Source: Planctomycetaceae bacterium
GTDB taxonomy: Bacteria > Planctomycetota > Planctomycetia > Pirellulales > Lacipirellulaceae
Direction: 5' to 3'
Assembly: GCA_002702655.1 (NCBI GenBank)
Contig: PABB01000066.1
Coordinates: forward strand, 232,926-296,925
Length of the DNA stretch: 64,000 nt
In this document: piece after piece, positions 9,268 to 18,109 of the stretch
Position numbering within the stretch: the first letter of the stretch is position 1
How the letters are laid out: each line of letters begins with the position of its first letter
Made by a program: the position numbers and the translations under genes
The notes under the pieces: model-generated
What the model was told of the DNA's origin: nothing
The model's input: the letters and a program-made list of their open reading frames with translations, nothing else
Database searches by the model: none

Positions 9268-10227
9268 ATGAATTGTCTGGTTACCGGCGGCGCCGGCTTC
9301 ATTGGTTCCCACGTCGCCACCGCACTGGTCCGCCGCGGCGACCGCGTGCGGGTGCTCGACAATCTGTGCACCGGCTATCGCGCCAACCTGGCCCATGTTG
9401 CAGGCGACGTCGAGTTCATCGAAGGCGACGTCCTGGATGACGCGCTCGTGGAGAAGAGTCTGGACGGGGTTGAAGTCGTGTTTCACCAGGCCGCCCTGGC
9501 TTCGGTTCCCCGGAGCATGGAACGGCCGCTCGACACGCATGAAGCGTGCGCGACCGCGACGCTCAAGCTGTTGATTGCCGCGCAGCGGGCCGGCGTGCGC
9601 CGCGTGGTCTATGCCGGTTCGAGCAGTTGCTACGGCGACCAACCGTTTGCGTCGAAGCGCGAGATCGACCTGCTGTCGCCCTTGTCGCCCTACGCCGCCG
9701 CCAAGCTGGCGGGCGAGATGTACTGCCAGGCGTTTGCCGCGTCGCTGGGGGTCGAGACGGTCACCTTGCGGTACTTCAACGTGTTCGGGCCGCGACAGGA
9801 TCCCGACGGCGCCTACGCGGCGGTCATTCCGAAGTTCATTTCGCGCATGCTCGCGGGCGGGCGGCCGACAATCTTCGGCGCCGGCTTGCAGTCGCGCGAT
9901 TTCACTTACGTCGACAACGTCGTCGAGGGCAACCTCCGCGCCGCCGCCGCGGAGGGCGTCTCCGGTCGGGTGTTCAACCTGGCTTGCGGCCAGCAGTTCA
10001 ACCTGTTGCAGCTGGTCGCCGCGCTGAACGAGATACTGGGAACGGACTTGCAGCCCGAGTTCGCGCCGCCGCGTGCCGGGGACGTGCAAGAGAGCTTGGC
10101 TGACGTGACGGCCGCACGGGCTCTGCTGGGCTACGAGCAGCAAATCGGCTTCGACGAAGGGCTCCGTCGGACCGTCGACTACTTCCGCCAGGCGCAGTCC
10201 GCCGAAGTGTCCGCCTGCGACGCATAA
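9268..10227 (+). CDS. NAD-dependent sugar nucleotide epimerase/dehydratase (extended SDR)
   Basis: A 319-residue extended short-chain dehydrogenase. The N-terminal TGGAGFIGSH binds NAD(H), VLDNLCTG follows as the adenosine-ribose specificity loop, SSSCYG supplies the catalytic Ser region and YAAAK the Tyr/Lys pair; RYFNVFGPRQDP is the usual substrate-side strand. The closest functional type is UDP-glucose or UDP-GlcNAc 4-epimerase (GalE/WbpP-like), providing sugar nucleotides for surface glycans in the cytoplasm. Exact substrate cannot be set from sequence. The ATG at 9268 is fixed by the nucleotide-binding loop beginning five residues later; longer in-frame starts add nothing. Confidence 0.9.
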   Translation: MNCLVTGGAGFIGSHVATALVRRGDRVRVLDNLCTGYRANLAHVAGDVEFIEGDVLDDALVEKSLDGVEVVFHQAALASVPRSMERPLDTHEACATATLKLLIAAQRAGVRRVVYAGSSSCYGDQPFASKREIDLLSPLSPYAAAKLAGEMYCQAFAASLGVETVTLRYFNVFGPRQDPDGAYAAVIPKFISRMLAGGRPTIFGAGLQSRDFTYVDNVVEGNLRAAAAEGVSGRVFNLACGQQFNLLQLVAALNEILGTDLQPEFAPPRAGDVQESLADVTAARALLGYEQQIGFDEGLRRTVDYFRQAQSAEVSACDA

Positions 10228-10312
10228 CGCGGCCGTCAGCAGAGTTCGTGACGATGATCCGGCGTCGCACTCTGGGGTGATGAGGACGCTTGCCTTGCGC
10301 TGCACCTGACTC

Positions 10313-11755
10313 TCACGAACGCGACGACTCGGTGCTGGCGGAGACGCCCAACGCGCGCAGCTTCTTCCGCAAACTGGCTCGCGAGATGCCCAGCATCTGC
10401 GACGCTTTGCTTTGATTGCCGCGGGTGTGCTGCAGCAAGCGGACCAGTAGTTTGCGTTCTGCTTCCGCAAGACACTCGGAATACAGTTCGGCCGTCCCGG
10501 CTTGCAGTCGGTCATCGACGAATTGCCGCCAATTCGTGAGGAACCAATCGGAGTCCTCTTTCGTCACGGGCGCGGCTGTCGCCATGGGCCGTCGGATGAG
10601 CGCCGCTTCGACCGCCTGCACGTCGACCAGCGCACCGGGAGCCTGCAGCACGGCCCGCCGGATTACGCCCTGCAATTCGTCACAATTACCCGGCCAGGGC
10701 TGCTGGACAAGCAACTGAATCGCTTCGTCGGCCAGGCGAGCAGGCTCGCTCTGCTGGCCGCTGCCCTCTTCGAGCGACAGGAATTGTTCGGCCAACGCCG
10801 CGATGTCTTCCTGCCGTTGTCGCAAGGGAGCGACGGCAATTTCGCCGGCTGACAGGAGATAGTACAGATCGGAGCGAAATGCCGCGGCGGCCGCCAGTTG
10901 GCTGAGGTCGGCGCTCGTTGCGGCGATCACCCGCGGCAACCGGCTCGTCGACGCCCCTTCGGCGTTATGGGCAGGCTGCAACCTGGCGAGCAAGTTCGTT
11001 TGCTGAGCCAGCGGCAAGGCTTGGATCTCCTGCAGCACGAGCGTTCCGCCCGCCGCTTGCGACCACAGGCCGGCCCCCTCTTGCGATCCGTCGAACAGTT
11101 GCGCCGCCAATTGGTCGGCGTCGTACGCGGGGCAATGCAGCGTCAGAAACGGCTTTGCTGCCAACTCGGAATTGCGATGAATCTCTCTGGCGATCGCTTC
11201 CTTGCCCACGCCGCGCTCGCCGATCAGCAGCACCGGGGCGGTTGTTCGCGCGAAACGGCCAATCGCACGAAAAACCTCAAGCATGGCTGGGGAACTGCCG
11301 ACCAGGGCAGCAGCATGCGGCAGCGGTCGCCGTTGGGACCCTTCGGCAAACGCCTCGTCGGCGTTCCGGTTGCGTTGCTCCGCGGCACGCTGCACGGCCG
11401 TGCGGACGAGATCGGGATCCAGAGGCTTCGACAAAAAGTCGAACGCTCCGCTCTTGGCCGCGGCGATCGTTGCCGGGCCATCGGTGCGCGTCTGCACGAA
11501 GATCACCGGCAGTTGCGGATCGAAGTCCACGATCTGACGCAATACATCGGCGCCGTACGCGTCGGGGAGCACCGAGTCGAGCAGCACGACCTGCGGCTTG
11601 CGGGCCCGAATCAGATCGAGCCCCGCGGCGCCCGTCATTGCTGAAATCAAGAAATACCGCGACCGATTCAGCATGCCGCGCAGCAGGTGAGCGACAGTGG
11701 GGTCGTCATCCACGACGGCGATCAGCTGGCGGGGAGTGGACGACACGGGCGGCAA
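10313..11755 (-). CDS. NtrC-like response regulator with degenerate AAA+ domain
   Basis: 480 residues: receiver domain (acidic pocket DDD at 16-18, phospho-acceptor D60 in LLDSVLPD, conserved K110), an AAA+ region, and a Fis-type helix-turn-helix near the C-terminus (GNQSKASQMLGISRASLRKKL). Walker A is good (GERGVGKE, 179-186). However the sigma54-contact loop GAFTGA expected after QLFD is replaced by a short unrelated stretch (GSQEGAGLWSQ), and the Walker B Asp is changed to Gln (TLVLQEI, about 238-244). In the family those elements are needed for ATP hydrolysis and sigma54 remodelling, so this protein probably acts as a phosphorylation-controlled DNA-binding regulator of another kind, like the few sigma54-independent NtrC relatives known. 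Target genes are unknown; the outer membrane and nrf genes lie just upstream. Confidence 0.9.
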   Translation of the reverse strand: MPPVSSTPRQLIAVVDDDPTVAHLLRGMLNRSRYFLISAMTGAAGLDLIRARKPQVVLLDSVLPDAYGADVLRQIVDFDPQLPVIFVQTRTDGPATIAAAKSGAFDFLSKPLDPDLVRTAVQRAAEQRNRNADEAFAEGSQRRPLPHAAALVGSSPAMLEVFRAIGRFARTTAPVLLIGERGVGKEAIAREIHRNSELAAKPFLTLHCPAYDADQLAAQLFDGSQEGAGLWSQAAGGTLVLQEIQALPLAQQTNLLARLQPAHNAEGASTSRLPRVIAATSADLSQLAAAAAFRSDLYYLLSAGEIAVAPLRQRQEDIAALAEQFLSLEEGSGQQSEPARLADEAIQLLVQQPWPGNCDELQGVIRRAVLQAPGALVDVQAVEAALIRRPMATAAPVTKEDSDWFLTNWRQFVDDRLQAGTAELYSECLAEAERKLLVRLLQHTRGNQSKASQMLGISRASLRKKLRALGVSASTESSRS

Positions 11756-12192
11756 GGCTGGCGAACAGATGGTGGTTCTAGCGGCTAACCCAGATTAGCG
11801 GGCAAAACGCGTGCCCGCGCTTTCGCCATCGGCCCGATCAGCCGGGAGGGGGCCGAATCCACTTGTCGTCTCCCGGCGATTGCCGCTTCGTCGGGACGGC
11901 TGCACGATACACACGCCCGCAAGATGCCCCGTCGGAGGGCAGTCGTGCCCGAAATGTGTGCAGACCGCTGGCGCCCGACGGTCCGCATGGCGCGGTCAGG
12001 CAAGGGGCGCCGGCGCTAGCAGTTCTTTCACGCATTCTGGCCTTACGACGCCGAATAGCCACACAGACGGTGGAGGTTCGCCACGGGCTTGCGAGGCACA
12101 AGCCCAGCGGGCGAGCGATACTTGCCGCCGGCGAACGGATGTCGCCGGGACTCGCCGTCCATCGACCCAAAGTTGTACGGAGACAACAAGCG
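11756..12192. other. Divergent 0.4-kb regulatory spacer
   Basis: Separates the NtrC-like regulator (minus) from the alginate-export-type porin (plus). No gene is seen. A GCGGGC / GCCCGC hairpin (11798-11818) lies in the regulator's leader. The region must contain the promoters of both genes. Confidence 0.4.
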
Positions 12193-13593
12193 ATGAACAA
12201 TCGGACATGGTTCCGCGGCGCCGCGGCGCTGGCGATGACAGCAGTTTCGCTGTCGGCTGCTGTCGCCGCTCCCCCCGCGCCGAATCCTTGTGCCGCCTCG
12301 CACAAGGGGCTGTTTTACCTGAATGATTTCAGCTACCTCGACTCGCCCCAGTACGATGGCAGCTGTTTGGGCGACAGCTTCAAGCAACTGCCGGTCGGCG
12401 ACTTCGGCACGGTCGATTTCGGCGGCGAGTTTCGCGAGCGGTATCATCACGAGGTTGGCATGGGCCAATCCGGCGGTCTGAGCCGCTTTCAAGACACGAC
12501 GACCAACTTCTGGTTGACGCGGCTGCGGACGTACATGAATTGGCAGGTGTCCGACTGCCTACGCTTCTATTGCGAGGGCATCTACGCGGACGCCTCGACC
12601 GACGACGGCAACTACATTCCCCGCGGCATCGACCGCAACTATGGCGATATTCTCAATTTGTTCGTCGACGTTGCGTTGCTCGACGGCCTGACCGCCCGCG
12701 TTGGACGCCAGGAACTGCTTTACGGCAATCAGCGTGTGGTATCGCCGTTGGACTGGGCCAATACGCGCCGCACGTTCGAGGGCGCCCGCCTGCTGTACAA
12801 GGGCGACGAGTGGGCCACCGACGTGTTCTACACGAATTTTGTCCCGGTCGACGTCAATGACCTCGACGAAGCCGACTACGATCAGACGTTCTACGGCTTC
12901 TACTCGACGTACGCGGGCTTCCAGAACTTCACCGTCGACGCATACTACCTGGGCTACGACAACGAGAACACGGGGCCCGCCAACGGCAACCAGGACTTCT
13001 CGTTGCATACGCTGGGTTTGCGCATCAACGGCTCGCTCGATAACTGGCTCTTCGAGTTGGAAGGCGGACCGCAGTTCGGTCGTCAGAGCGGGCTAGGCGT
13101 GGATCATTCGGCCTGGTTCGGCACGGCCGGCTTGGGACGCAGCATGACGAAACTGCCGTGGTCGCCCACGCTGTGGTGCTACTACGACTACGCATCCGGC
13201 AACTCGGGCGGCGGCGACTGGAACCGTTTCAATCAGTTGTTTCCGTTGGCGCACAAGTACTTCGGCTTCATCGACGCCGTGCAGCGCTCCAACGTCGAGT
13301 CGCCCAACGTGCTGTTGACCATGAAGCCGAGCCCCAAAACGACCATTCTGCTGTGGTACTGGCACTTCATGGCTGCCGAGGCGGGCGACATCGTGCCGGC
13401 GATCGGCGGCACGCCTACGCAGGCCGTGGCGAGCGACCACTTGGGCGACGAGCTGGACCTGATCGTGCAGTACGGCCTTTCCCCGCGATCGAACATCCTG
13501 TTCGGATACTCGCACTTCTGGCGCGGCGACCGGCTGGCCGGTTCTCCCCAGGATGCCGATTTCTTCTACAGCCAGTACACGCTGAATTTTTAA
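12193..13593 (+). CDS. Alginate-export-family outer membrane beta-barrel
   Basis: A 466-residue exported protein with a signal peptide over residues 1-26 and then alternating aromatic/polar strands ending in an aromatic residue (final FYSQYTLNF), as expected of an outer membrane barrel. Segments such as RLRTYMNWQV, GRQELLYGNQRVV and WANTRRTFEGARL match the alginate-export (AlgE-like) porin family. It probably forms a channel for an anionic solute; the true substrate is unknown and the name does not prove alginate export. GGAG at 12179-12182 sets the ATG at 12193. A strong hairpin lies just downstream. It precedes nrfHA on the same strand, but the hairpin and a separate promoter suggest independent transcription. 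Confidence 0.85.
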   Translation: MNNRTWFRGAAALAMTAVSLSAAVAAPPAPNPCAASHKGLFYLNDFSYLDSPQYDGSCLGDSFKQLPVGDFGTVDFGGEFRERYHHEVGMGQSGGLSRFQDTTTNFWLTRLRTYMNWQVSDCLRFYCEGIYADASTDDGNYIPRGIDRNYGDILNLFVDVALLDGLTARVGRQELLYGNQRVVSPLDWANTRRTFEGARLLYKGDEWATDVFYTNFVPVDVNDLDEADYDQTFYGFYSTYAGFQNFTVDAYYLGYDNENTGPANGNQDFSLHTLGLRINGSLDNWLFELEGGPQFGRQSGLGVDHSAWFGTAGLGRSMTKLPWSPTLWCYYDYASGNSGGGDWNRFNQLFPLAHKYFGFIDAVQRSNVESPNVLLTMKPSPKTTILLWYWHFMAAEAGDIVPAIGGTPTQAVASDHLGDELDLIVQYGLSPRSNILFGYSHFWRGDRLAGSPQDADFFYSQYTLNF

Positions 13594-13636
13594 ACCGCTG
13601 GCTACCCCCAAAAGGGGCTGGTTGATGAGAGCACGC

Positions 13637-13668
13637 AGCGATCGCAGTGCGAAAGCACTGCGGTCGCT
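13637..13668 (+). terminator. Strong hairpin, probable terminator after the porin
   Basis: AGCGATCGCAGTGC and GCACTGCGGTCGCT pair over 14 positions (one T-G pair) around a GAAA loop; flanking GATGAGA and TCTCATATC bases can extend the stem. It lacks a perfect U-tract, so it could instead stabilise the 3' end. Confidence 0.65.
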
Positions 13669-13786
13669 GTTCTCATATCATCGTCGGACAACGTCGCATG
13701 CGGCGAGACGAACCTCGACGCAGACTCGGCCGCCCTCGTCGGATTTTTCTGGACGCGCCCACATCCGGCACTCGCTATCGCTTCGG

Positions 13787-13804
13787 TTGTGCGAATTCGC
13801 ACAA
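13787..13804. promoter_or_regulatory. 18-bp perfect palindrome, probable operator for nrfHA
   Basis: TTGTGCGAATTCGCACAA is identical on both strands. Its half-sites TTGTGC and GCACAA separated by six bases follow the geometry of CRP/FNR-family binding sites. It abuts the TTGACA hexamer described next, so a bound regulator would touch the promoter directly. No CRP/FNR gene lies in the window. Confidence 0.6.
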
Positions 13805-13833
13805 TTGACATCGTTCCCAGCGACGTTTACCCT
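13805..13833 (+). promoter_or_regulatory. Candidate sigma70-type promoter for nrfHA
   Basis: TTGACA at 13805-13810 is followed after 17 bases by TACCCT at 13828-13833. The -35 box is perfect and the -10 box weak, as expected of a promoter that needs an activator. It would give a leader of roughly 125 bases to the chosen nrfH start. Confidence 0.4.
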
Positions 13834-13966
13834 CTCGGTTCAAAGCAGCGTGCTTCGCGTGCATGTGATGTCGGTTGATTGTGCAGCGGCGTTTCTCGTC
13901 GCCTGCTTGCGCGGCAAGCGAAATCGCAATGCACGGCTTGTCGTCATATTGAATTGGTTGCGTCGC

Positions 13967-14452
13967 ATGCCGGCCTCTCCGCGCACCAAGGTTCTCGCAA
14001 TTTCCCTTGCCGTCATGCTAGGCGTGTTGGGCGGGCTGGGCGTGTTTACCTTTGGCTATGGCGAGGGGCACGCGTATCTCAGTAACGACCCGGCCGCATG
14101 CACCAACTGCCACGTGATGCAGGGCCAATACGATTCGTGGCTCAAGTCCAGCCATCATGCCGTGGCTGTCTGCAACGACTGCCATACGCCGCACACGTTC
14201 GCCGGCAAATACCTGACCAAAGCGGACAACGGATTCTTCCATTCGCTGGCGTTCACCACCGGCGATTTCAAAGATCCGATTCAGATCAAGCCGCGCAACA
14301 GTCGGATCGTGCAGCAAGCCTGCATCGGGTGCCACCAAGAACTGGTCGATCACATGCTGCCGGTCCATGAGGGCGGCGACATGCTGTCCTGCGTGCATTG
14401 CCACCAGGGGGTCGGCCACGCTCAATCCGTTTCGCCACATCGACAGCCTTAG
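13967..14452 (+). CDS. nrfH: Tetraheme cytochrome c NrfH, quinol dehydrogenase subunit
   Basis: A 161-residue membrane-anchored tetraheme cytochrome of the NapC/NirT/NrfH family. An N-terminal membrane helix (about residues 7-28) is followed by four CxxCH motifs: CTNCHVM, CNDCHTP, CIGCHQE and CVHCHQG. The Met in the first motif matches the unusual proximal ligand of heme 1 in NrfH. It oxidises menaquinol and passes electrons to NrfA on the periplasmic side. The start is not certain: ATG 13967 gives the usual short tail before the helix, but ATG 13868 is in frame and also lies downstream of the candidate promoter. nrfA follows 11 bases later, so the two form an operon. Confidence 0.9.
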   Translation: MPASPRTKVLAISLAVMLGVLGGLGVFTFGYGEGHAYLSNDPAACTNCHVMQGQYDSWLKSSHHAVAVCNDCHTPHTFAGKYLTKADNGFFHSLAFTTGDFKDPIQIKPRNSRIVQQACIGCHQELVDHMLPVHEGGDMLSCVHCHQGVGHAQSVSPHRQP

Positions 14453-14463
14453 GGCGTCCTGCC

Positions 14464-16269
14464 ATGACAACTGCAAAGTCTGCTTTCCGCCGCCGCAAAC
14501 CTCGCCGTCTGCAAATGGGCAGTGCGCGTTTGTTGGTCCTGGCGTTCCTGGCCGCCGCAGCCGCGACCGCGCTGGTGGCGTGGGTGCTGATCGAGATGTT
14601 CAGCCGCAAGCAAGAAGCGCGAACGCCGTTTGTGCGCGTGGCGGAAGTCAACGAAATTTCCACTGACCCTGAGCCTTGGGGACGCAATTGGCCGCATCAG
14701 TTCGACGGTTGGAAGTCGACCGCGGGCGACCGGTTCTACGGCGGCAGCAGCGCCATGCCGCAGAGTAAGCTGGAAACGTACCCCTGGCTGAAACGGTTGT
14801 ACGCCGGCTATGCCTTCAGTATCGACTACCGCGAAGCGCGGGGCCACGCGTACATGTTATACGACCAGGGCGTCACGGAGCGGGTAACCAAGAAACCCCA
14901 GTCTGGCGCCTGTTTGCATTGCCACGGCTCGACCACCGTGTTGTATCGCAAAGTCGGGCTGGAAGCGCTCGGCAAGGAAGCGGACGATGAGACGCTGGCG
15001 GCCAACTTCAACATGGAAGCGGTGCAGCGCGGGTTCGAGGAGGTCAGCACCAAGACCTACGAAGAAGTCTTAGCCATGCTCAAGCAAATGCCCGACGGCA
15101 CGCCGGACGAGAACGAGCCGGTGTTTCCGCAGGCGCCTGCGGGCGGGTTCGAAGGCAAGTTCGCCGGCGAGCCGGTCCCTGAGGACCATCCGCAAGTCGG
15201 CGAGGCCCACCCCGTCACGTGCATCGATTGCCACGATCCTGAGAGCATGGCCGTGCGCGTCACGCGTCCGGGATTCATCGACGGCATTGCGGCGCTCGCC
15301 GCCAGCGACGCACCCGCGCCGCATCTGCCCAGCATCGGCAAGTGGCGCCAGGGCGACCGCAAGCAGCCGTACGACCCGAACCTGCTGGCCAGCCGACAGG
15401 AAATGCGGTCCTACGTGTGCGGCCAATGCCACGTCGAGTACTACTGCGCCAACAAGATGACGCTCACTTTCCCGTGGAAAAACGGGCTGAAGATGGAGGA
15501 TCTGGAAAAGACGTGGGACGAGCAGAAGTTCCCCGACGGCACGCAGTTCTTCGACTACAAGCACGGCGAGACCGGCGCCCTGATCTACAAGGTGCAGCAC
15601 CCCGAGTTTGAGCTGTGGAGCCAGGGCATTCATGCCCGCAGCGGCGTAAGTTGCAGCGATTGCCACATGCCCTACCAACGCGTGGGCGCGATGAAGGTCA
15701 GCAACCACAATGTTCGCAGCCCGCTGGAGAGCATCAACGCATCGTGCCAGAACTGCCACCACCAGAGCGAGGGGGAACTGCGCAATCGCGTCGAAACGAT
15801 CCAGCAGAACAACCTCGCGCTGCTGGACCGGGCGGCCAACGCCATGACGGACATGCTCGACTCGATTCTCGAGGCCGAAGCCGCTGGCGCCGAGGGTGAT
15901 CAACTCAACGAGTTGCTTGCGCTGCAGCGCAAGGCCATGTGGCGGATCGACTACATCAGCAGCGAGAACTCCCGCGGTTTCCACGCCTCCCAAGAGGCGG
16001 CCCGCATTCTGGCCGAGTCGATCGACTACAGCCGGCAGGCCCAAGCTCTGGCTTTGCAGTATCGAGCCCCCGAGGCGCCGGCCATCGACCAGATGCCGAC
16101 CGAGGGAGTGCAAGGCGTGACGCCAACCAATCCGGAGGATCTGACCGCAGAGGCCGCCGAGGGGGAGAGTGATTCGACGGAAGATGATGCGGACGCCGCG
16201 GCGGACGACGAGCCAGGCGACGACGCAGCCGCCGACTCCGCAGACGACGCCGACGCGGCGTCGCAATAG
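14464..16269 (+). CDS. nrfA: Pentaheme cytochrome c nitrite reductase NrfA
   Basis: A 601-residue ammonia-forming nitrite reductase. A membrane anchor or uncleaved signal (about residues 19-40) precedes five heme motifs: CLHCH, CIDCH, CGQCH, CSDCH and CQNCH. The textbook active-site heme has CxxCK; here that first position is CLHCH, so the proximal ligand is probably His. The Tyr after CGQCH (VEYYC) and the His in GIHARSG, which shape the substrate pocket, are kept. The last 55 or so residues form an Ala/Asp/Glu-rich tail with no homology to usual NrfA. With NrfH it reduces nitrite to ammonium with six electrons. It converges on the nitrate-assimilation operon at the terminator downstream. 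Confidence 0.93.
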   Translation: MTTAKSAFRRRKPRRLQMGSARLLVLAFLAAAAATALVAWVLIEMFSRKQEARTPFVRVAEVNEISTDPEPWGRNWPHQFDGWKSTAGDRFYGGSSAMPQSKLETYPWLKRLYAGYAFSIDYREARGHAYMLYDQGVTERVTKKPQSGACLHCHGSTTVLYRKVGLEALGKEADDETLAANFNMEAVQRGFEEVSTKTYEEVLAMLKQMPDGTPDENEPVFPQAPAGGFEGKFAGEPVPEDHPQVGEAHPVTCIDCHDPESMAVRVTRPGFIDGIAALAASDAPAPHLPSIGKWRQGDRKQPYDPNLLASRQEMRSYVCGQCHVEYYCANKMTLTFPWKNGLKMEDLEKTWDEQKFPDGTQFFDYKHGETGALIYKVQHPEFELWSQGIHARSGVSCSDCHMPYQRVGAMKVSNHNVRSPLESINASCQNCHHQSEGELRNRVETIQQNNLALLDRAANAMTDMLDSILEAEAAGAEGDQLNELLALQRKAMWRIDYISSENSRGFHASQEAARILAESIDYSRQAQALALQYRAPEAPAIDQMPTEGVQGVTPTNPEDLTAEAAEGESDSTEDDADAAADDEPGDDAAADSADDADAASQ

Positions 16270-16341
16270 CCTGCTTGCGGCGATTCAACGCCGCGGACGA
16301 TCGGGCCGCGCTCAACGTCAATCGCCATACAATTGAACAAT

Positions 16342-16378
16342 GCCCGGCCGACAGACGCGATTCGCCTGTCGGCCGGGC
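16342..16378. terminator. Bidirectional terminator between nrfA and the nitrate operon
   Basis: GCCCGGCCGACAG (16342-16354) and CTGTCGGCCGGGC (16366-16378) form a perfect 13-bp stem with an 11-base loop, followed on the plus strand by TTGTATC. It lies between two convergent operons and can serve both. Confidence 0.8.
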
Positions 16379-16470
16379 TTGTATCATTTCCTCGAGCCGC
16401 GGCAGCCGCGTGCACGCCGCTTTCTCTTGCGCCGCGTCAATCATTACGGTCGCCAGCATGACCGACGCGG

Positions 16471-18051
16471 TTAGTACACGTCGCGGACGTAGCGACCCTG
16501 GTCGCGCAGTTGAGCCACGTACGCGGCTGCTTGCTCTTCGCTCAAACCGCCGTGTTCGGATATCGCCTCGTGCAACGCTTTGTCCACGTCGGCGGCCATC
16601 CGCTTGGCGTCGCCGCACACAAAGAAGTAGCCGCCCTCCTGGAGCCACTGAAACAGCTCGGCGCTGGCCTCCTTCATCCTGTGCTGCACGTAGATCTTCT
16701 CGGCCTGGTCGCGGCTGAACGCCGTATCGAGCCGCAACTTGCCGGCTTCGACCAACGGTTCTAACTCTTCGCGGTACAAAAAGTCCGTCGCACAACACTG
16801 GTCGCCGAAGAACAACCAGTTCTTGCCGGGAGCGTTGCTCGCGATCCGCTCTTCCAAGAATGCACGAAACGGCGCGATCCCCGTGCCCGGGCCGACCATG
16901 ATCATGGGCGCATCGGCTTTGGCAGGCGTTGTGAAGTCGTGGGCCGCGTGAATGAACACGCGCACCTGATCGCCGGGTTTCAGACGGTCGGCGAACATCG
17001 TCGAAGCGACTCCCTTGCGATCGCGACCGCGGAGTTCTTTTTCGACGCGGCCCACCGTCAGATGGACCTCGCCGGGGTGCGCCGCGGGCGAGCTGGCGAT
17101 CGAATACAGCCGGGGCTGCAACCGCGGGAGACGGTCGACGACCTCCTGCACGGGCGGACGAGCGGACGCGGCCAGTTGCAGGACGTCGAGCAAGTCGTGC
17201 TGGTCGCACGCATCGTCGTCGATGATCTGCTGGAGCGTCGCCTGCTCCTGTGGATCGACCACCTGCGCGGCCAGCAGTTCCACCAATTCCTCTTGCACCA
17301 TCGCCAGGTCGCAGTCGCGACGCAGGGCGTCGGCCAACGGCAGCGACTGGTCTGCGGGACTGGTCACCATTTCGTCGCCTTGCGCCCCCAGCGCCTCGAC
17401 CACGGCGGCGACCAGCTCGTCGCAATTCGTGGGGTACACGCCCAGCGCGTCGCCGACGCGGTAGTCGACACCCGAGCCGTTCAGATCGATTTCCACATGA
17501 ACCGTGTGTTTGGCGGAACCTTCGCCGTTGAGATTGCGGATGTGCTTCACGGCGGCGACGGCCGGATTTTGCCGCGTGCCAACGGCAGCTGGTTTCGCGG
17601 CGGTCGCCGAGGAGCCGCTCTTGGCGCCGCCGGATTCCTTGAGGATCTTTTTGAGCGCCTTGGCCGTCTCGCCGCCGCCGGGCGAACAGAGCGTCAGGCT
17701 CTTCTCGTCGCCCGCGGCGATCGCTTCGGAGTATGTTTTGCACAAGTAGCCACACGCGCCGCAGTCGAGCTGCGCCATGGCCGACATCAGCCGCCGCTCC
17801 AGCGGCTTGCCCTCGGCCAGTTCCATTCGCTCGACAATTGGCAGCCCCGGGTCGTGCCAGGGGAAGTCCTCGGCGGCTTCGGCGAGTTCTTCTGGGACGC
17901 CCGGCAGCAGGCCCGCCACGGCGGCGCCGTTGAGCCCGGCGGCGCCGTTGGCCTCGCCACTGACGCCCAGCCAACCGCTCAGAAAGCCGTTGAGCCAGGC
18001 GCGTTGCTCGGTCGAGAACGGGGCCGATTCGGGAATAAGAGACACGCTCAT
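16471..18051 (-). CDS. FeS-FAD-NAD(P)H reductase (CysJ-like without flavodoxin domain)
   Basis: 526 residues. Order: an N-terminal FSTEQRAWLNGFLSGWL motif (12-28); a single-cluster FeS domain of the RnfB type with C97, C100, C104 and C122 (DCGACGYLC ... LCSPGG); a linker; a CysJ/P450-reductase-type FAD domain with RLYSIASSP; and an NADPH-binding domain with GPGTGIAPFRAFLEER and a C-terminal aromatic residue. Classical CysJ has a flavodoxin (FMN) domain in front; here an iron-sulfur domain takes its place, so electrons probably go NADPH to FAD to FeS to partner. Being last in the operon right after nirA, it is the likely electron donor to NirA (or NasA). The start at 18051 avoids an upstream low-complexity frame that overlaps nirA. 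Confidence 0.88.
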   Translation of the reverse strand: MSVSLIPESAPFSTEQRAWLNGFLSGWLGVSGEANGAAGLNGAAVAGLLPGVPEELAEAAEDFPWHDPGLPIVERMELAEGKPLERRLMSAMAQLDCGACGYLCKTYSEAIAAGDEKSLTLCSPGGGETAKALKKILKESGGAKSGSSATAAKPAAVGTRQNPAVAAVKHIRNLNGEGSAKHTVHVEIDLNGSGVDYRVGDALGVYPTNCDELVAAVVEALGAQGDEMVTSPADQSLPLADALRRDCDLAMVQEELVELLAAQVVDPQEQATLQQIIDDDACDQHDLLDVLQLAASARPPVQEVVDRLPRLQPRLYSIASSPAAHPGEVHLTVGRVEKELRGRDRKGVASTMFADRLKPGDQVRVFIHAAHDFTTPAKADAPMIMVGPGTGIAPFRAFLEERIASNAPGKNWLFFGDQCCATDFLYREELEPLVEAGKLRLDTAFSRDQAEKIYVQHRMKEASAELFQWLQEGGYFFVCGDAKRMAADVDKALHEAISEHGGLSEEQAAAYVAQLRDQGRYVRDVY

Positions 18052-18109
18052 GGTTCTATCGAGACTCGGGTGAGTTGTTGACTCTTCCAGTGCGAACGAT
18101 GCGGCGCGC

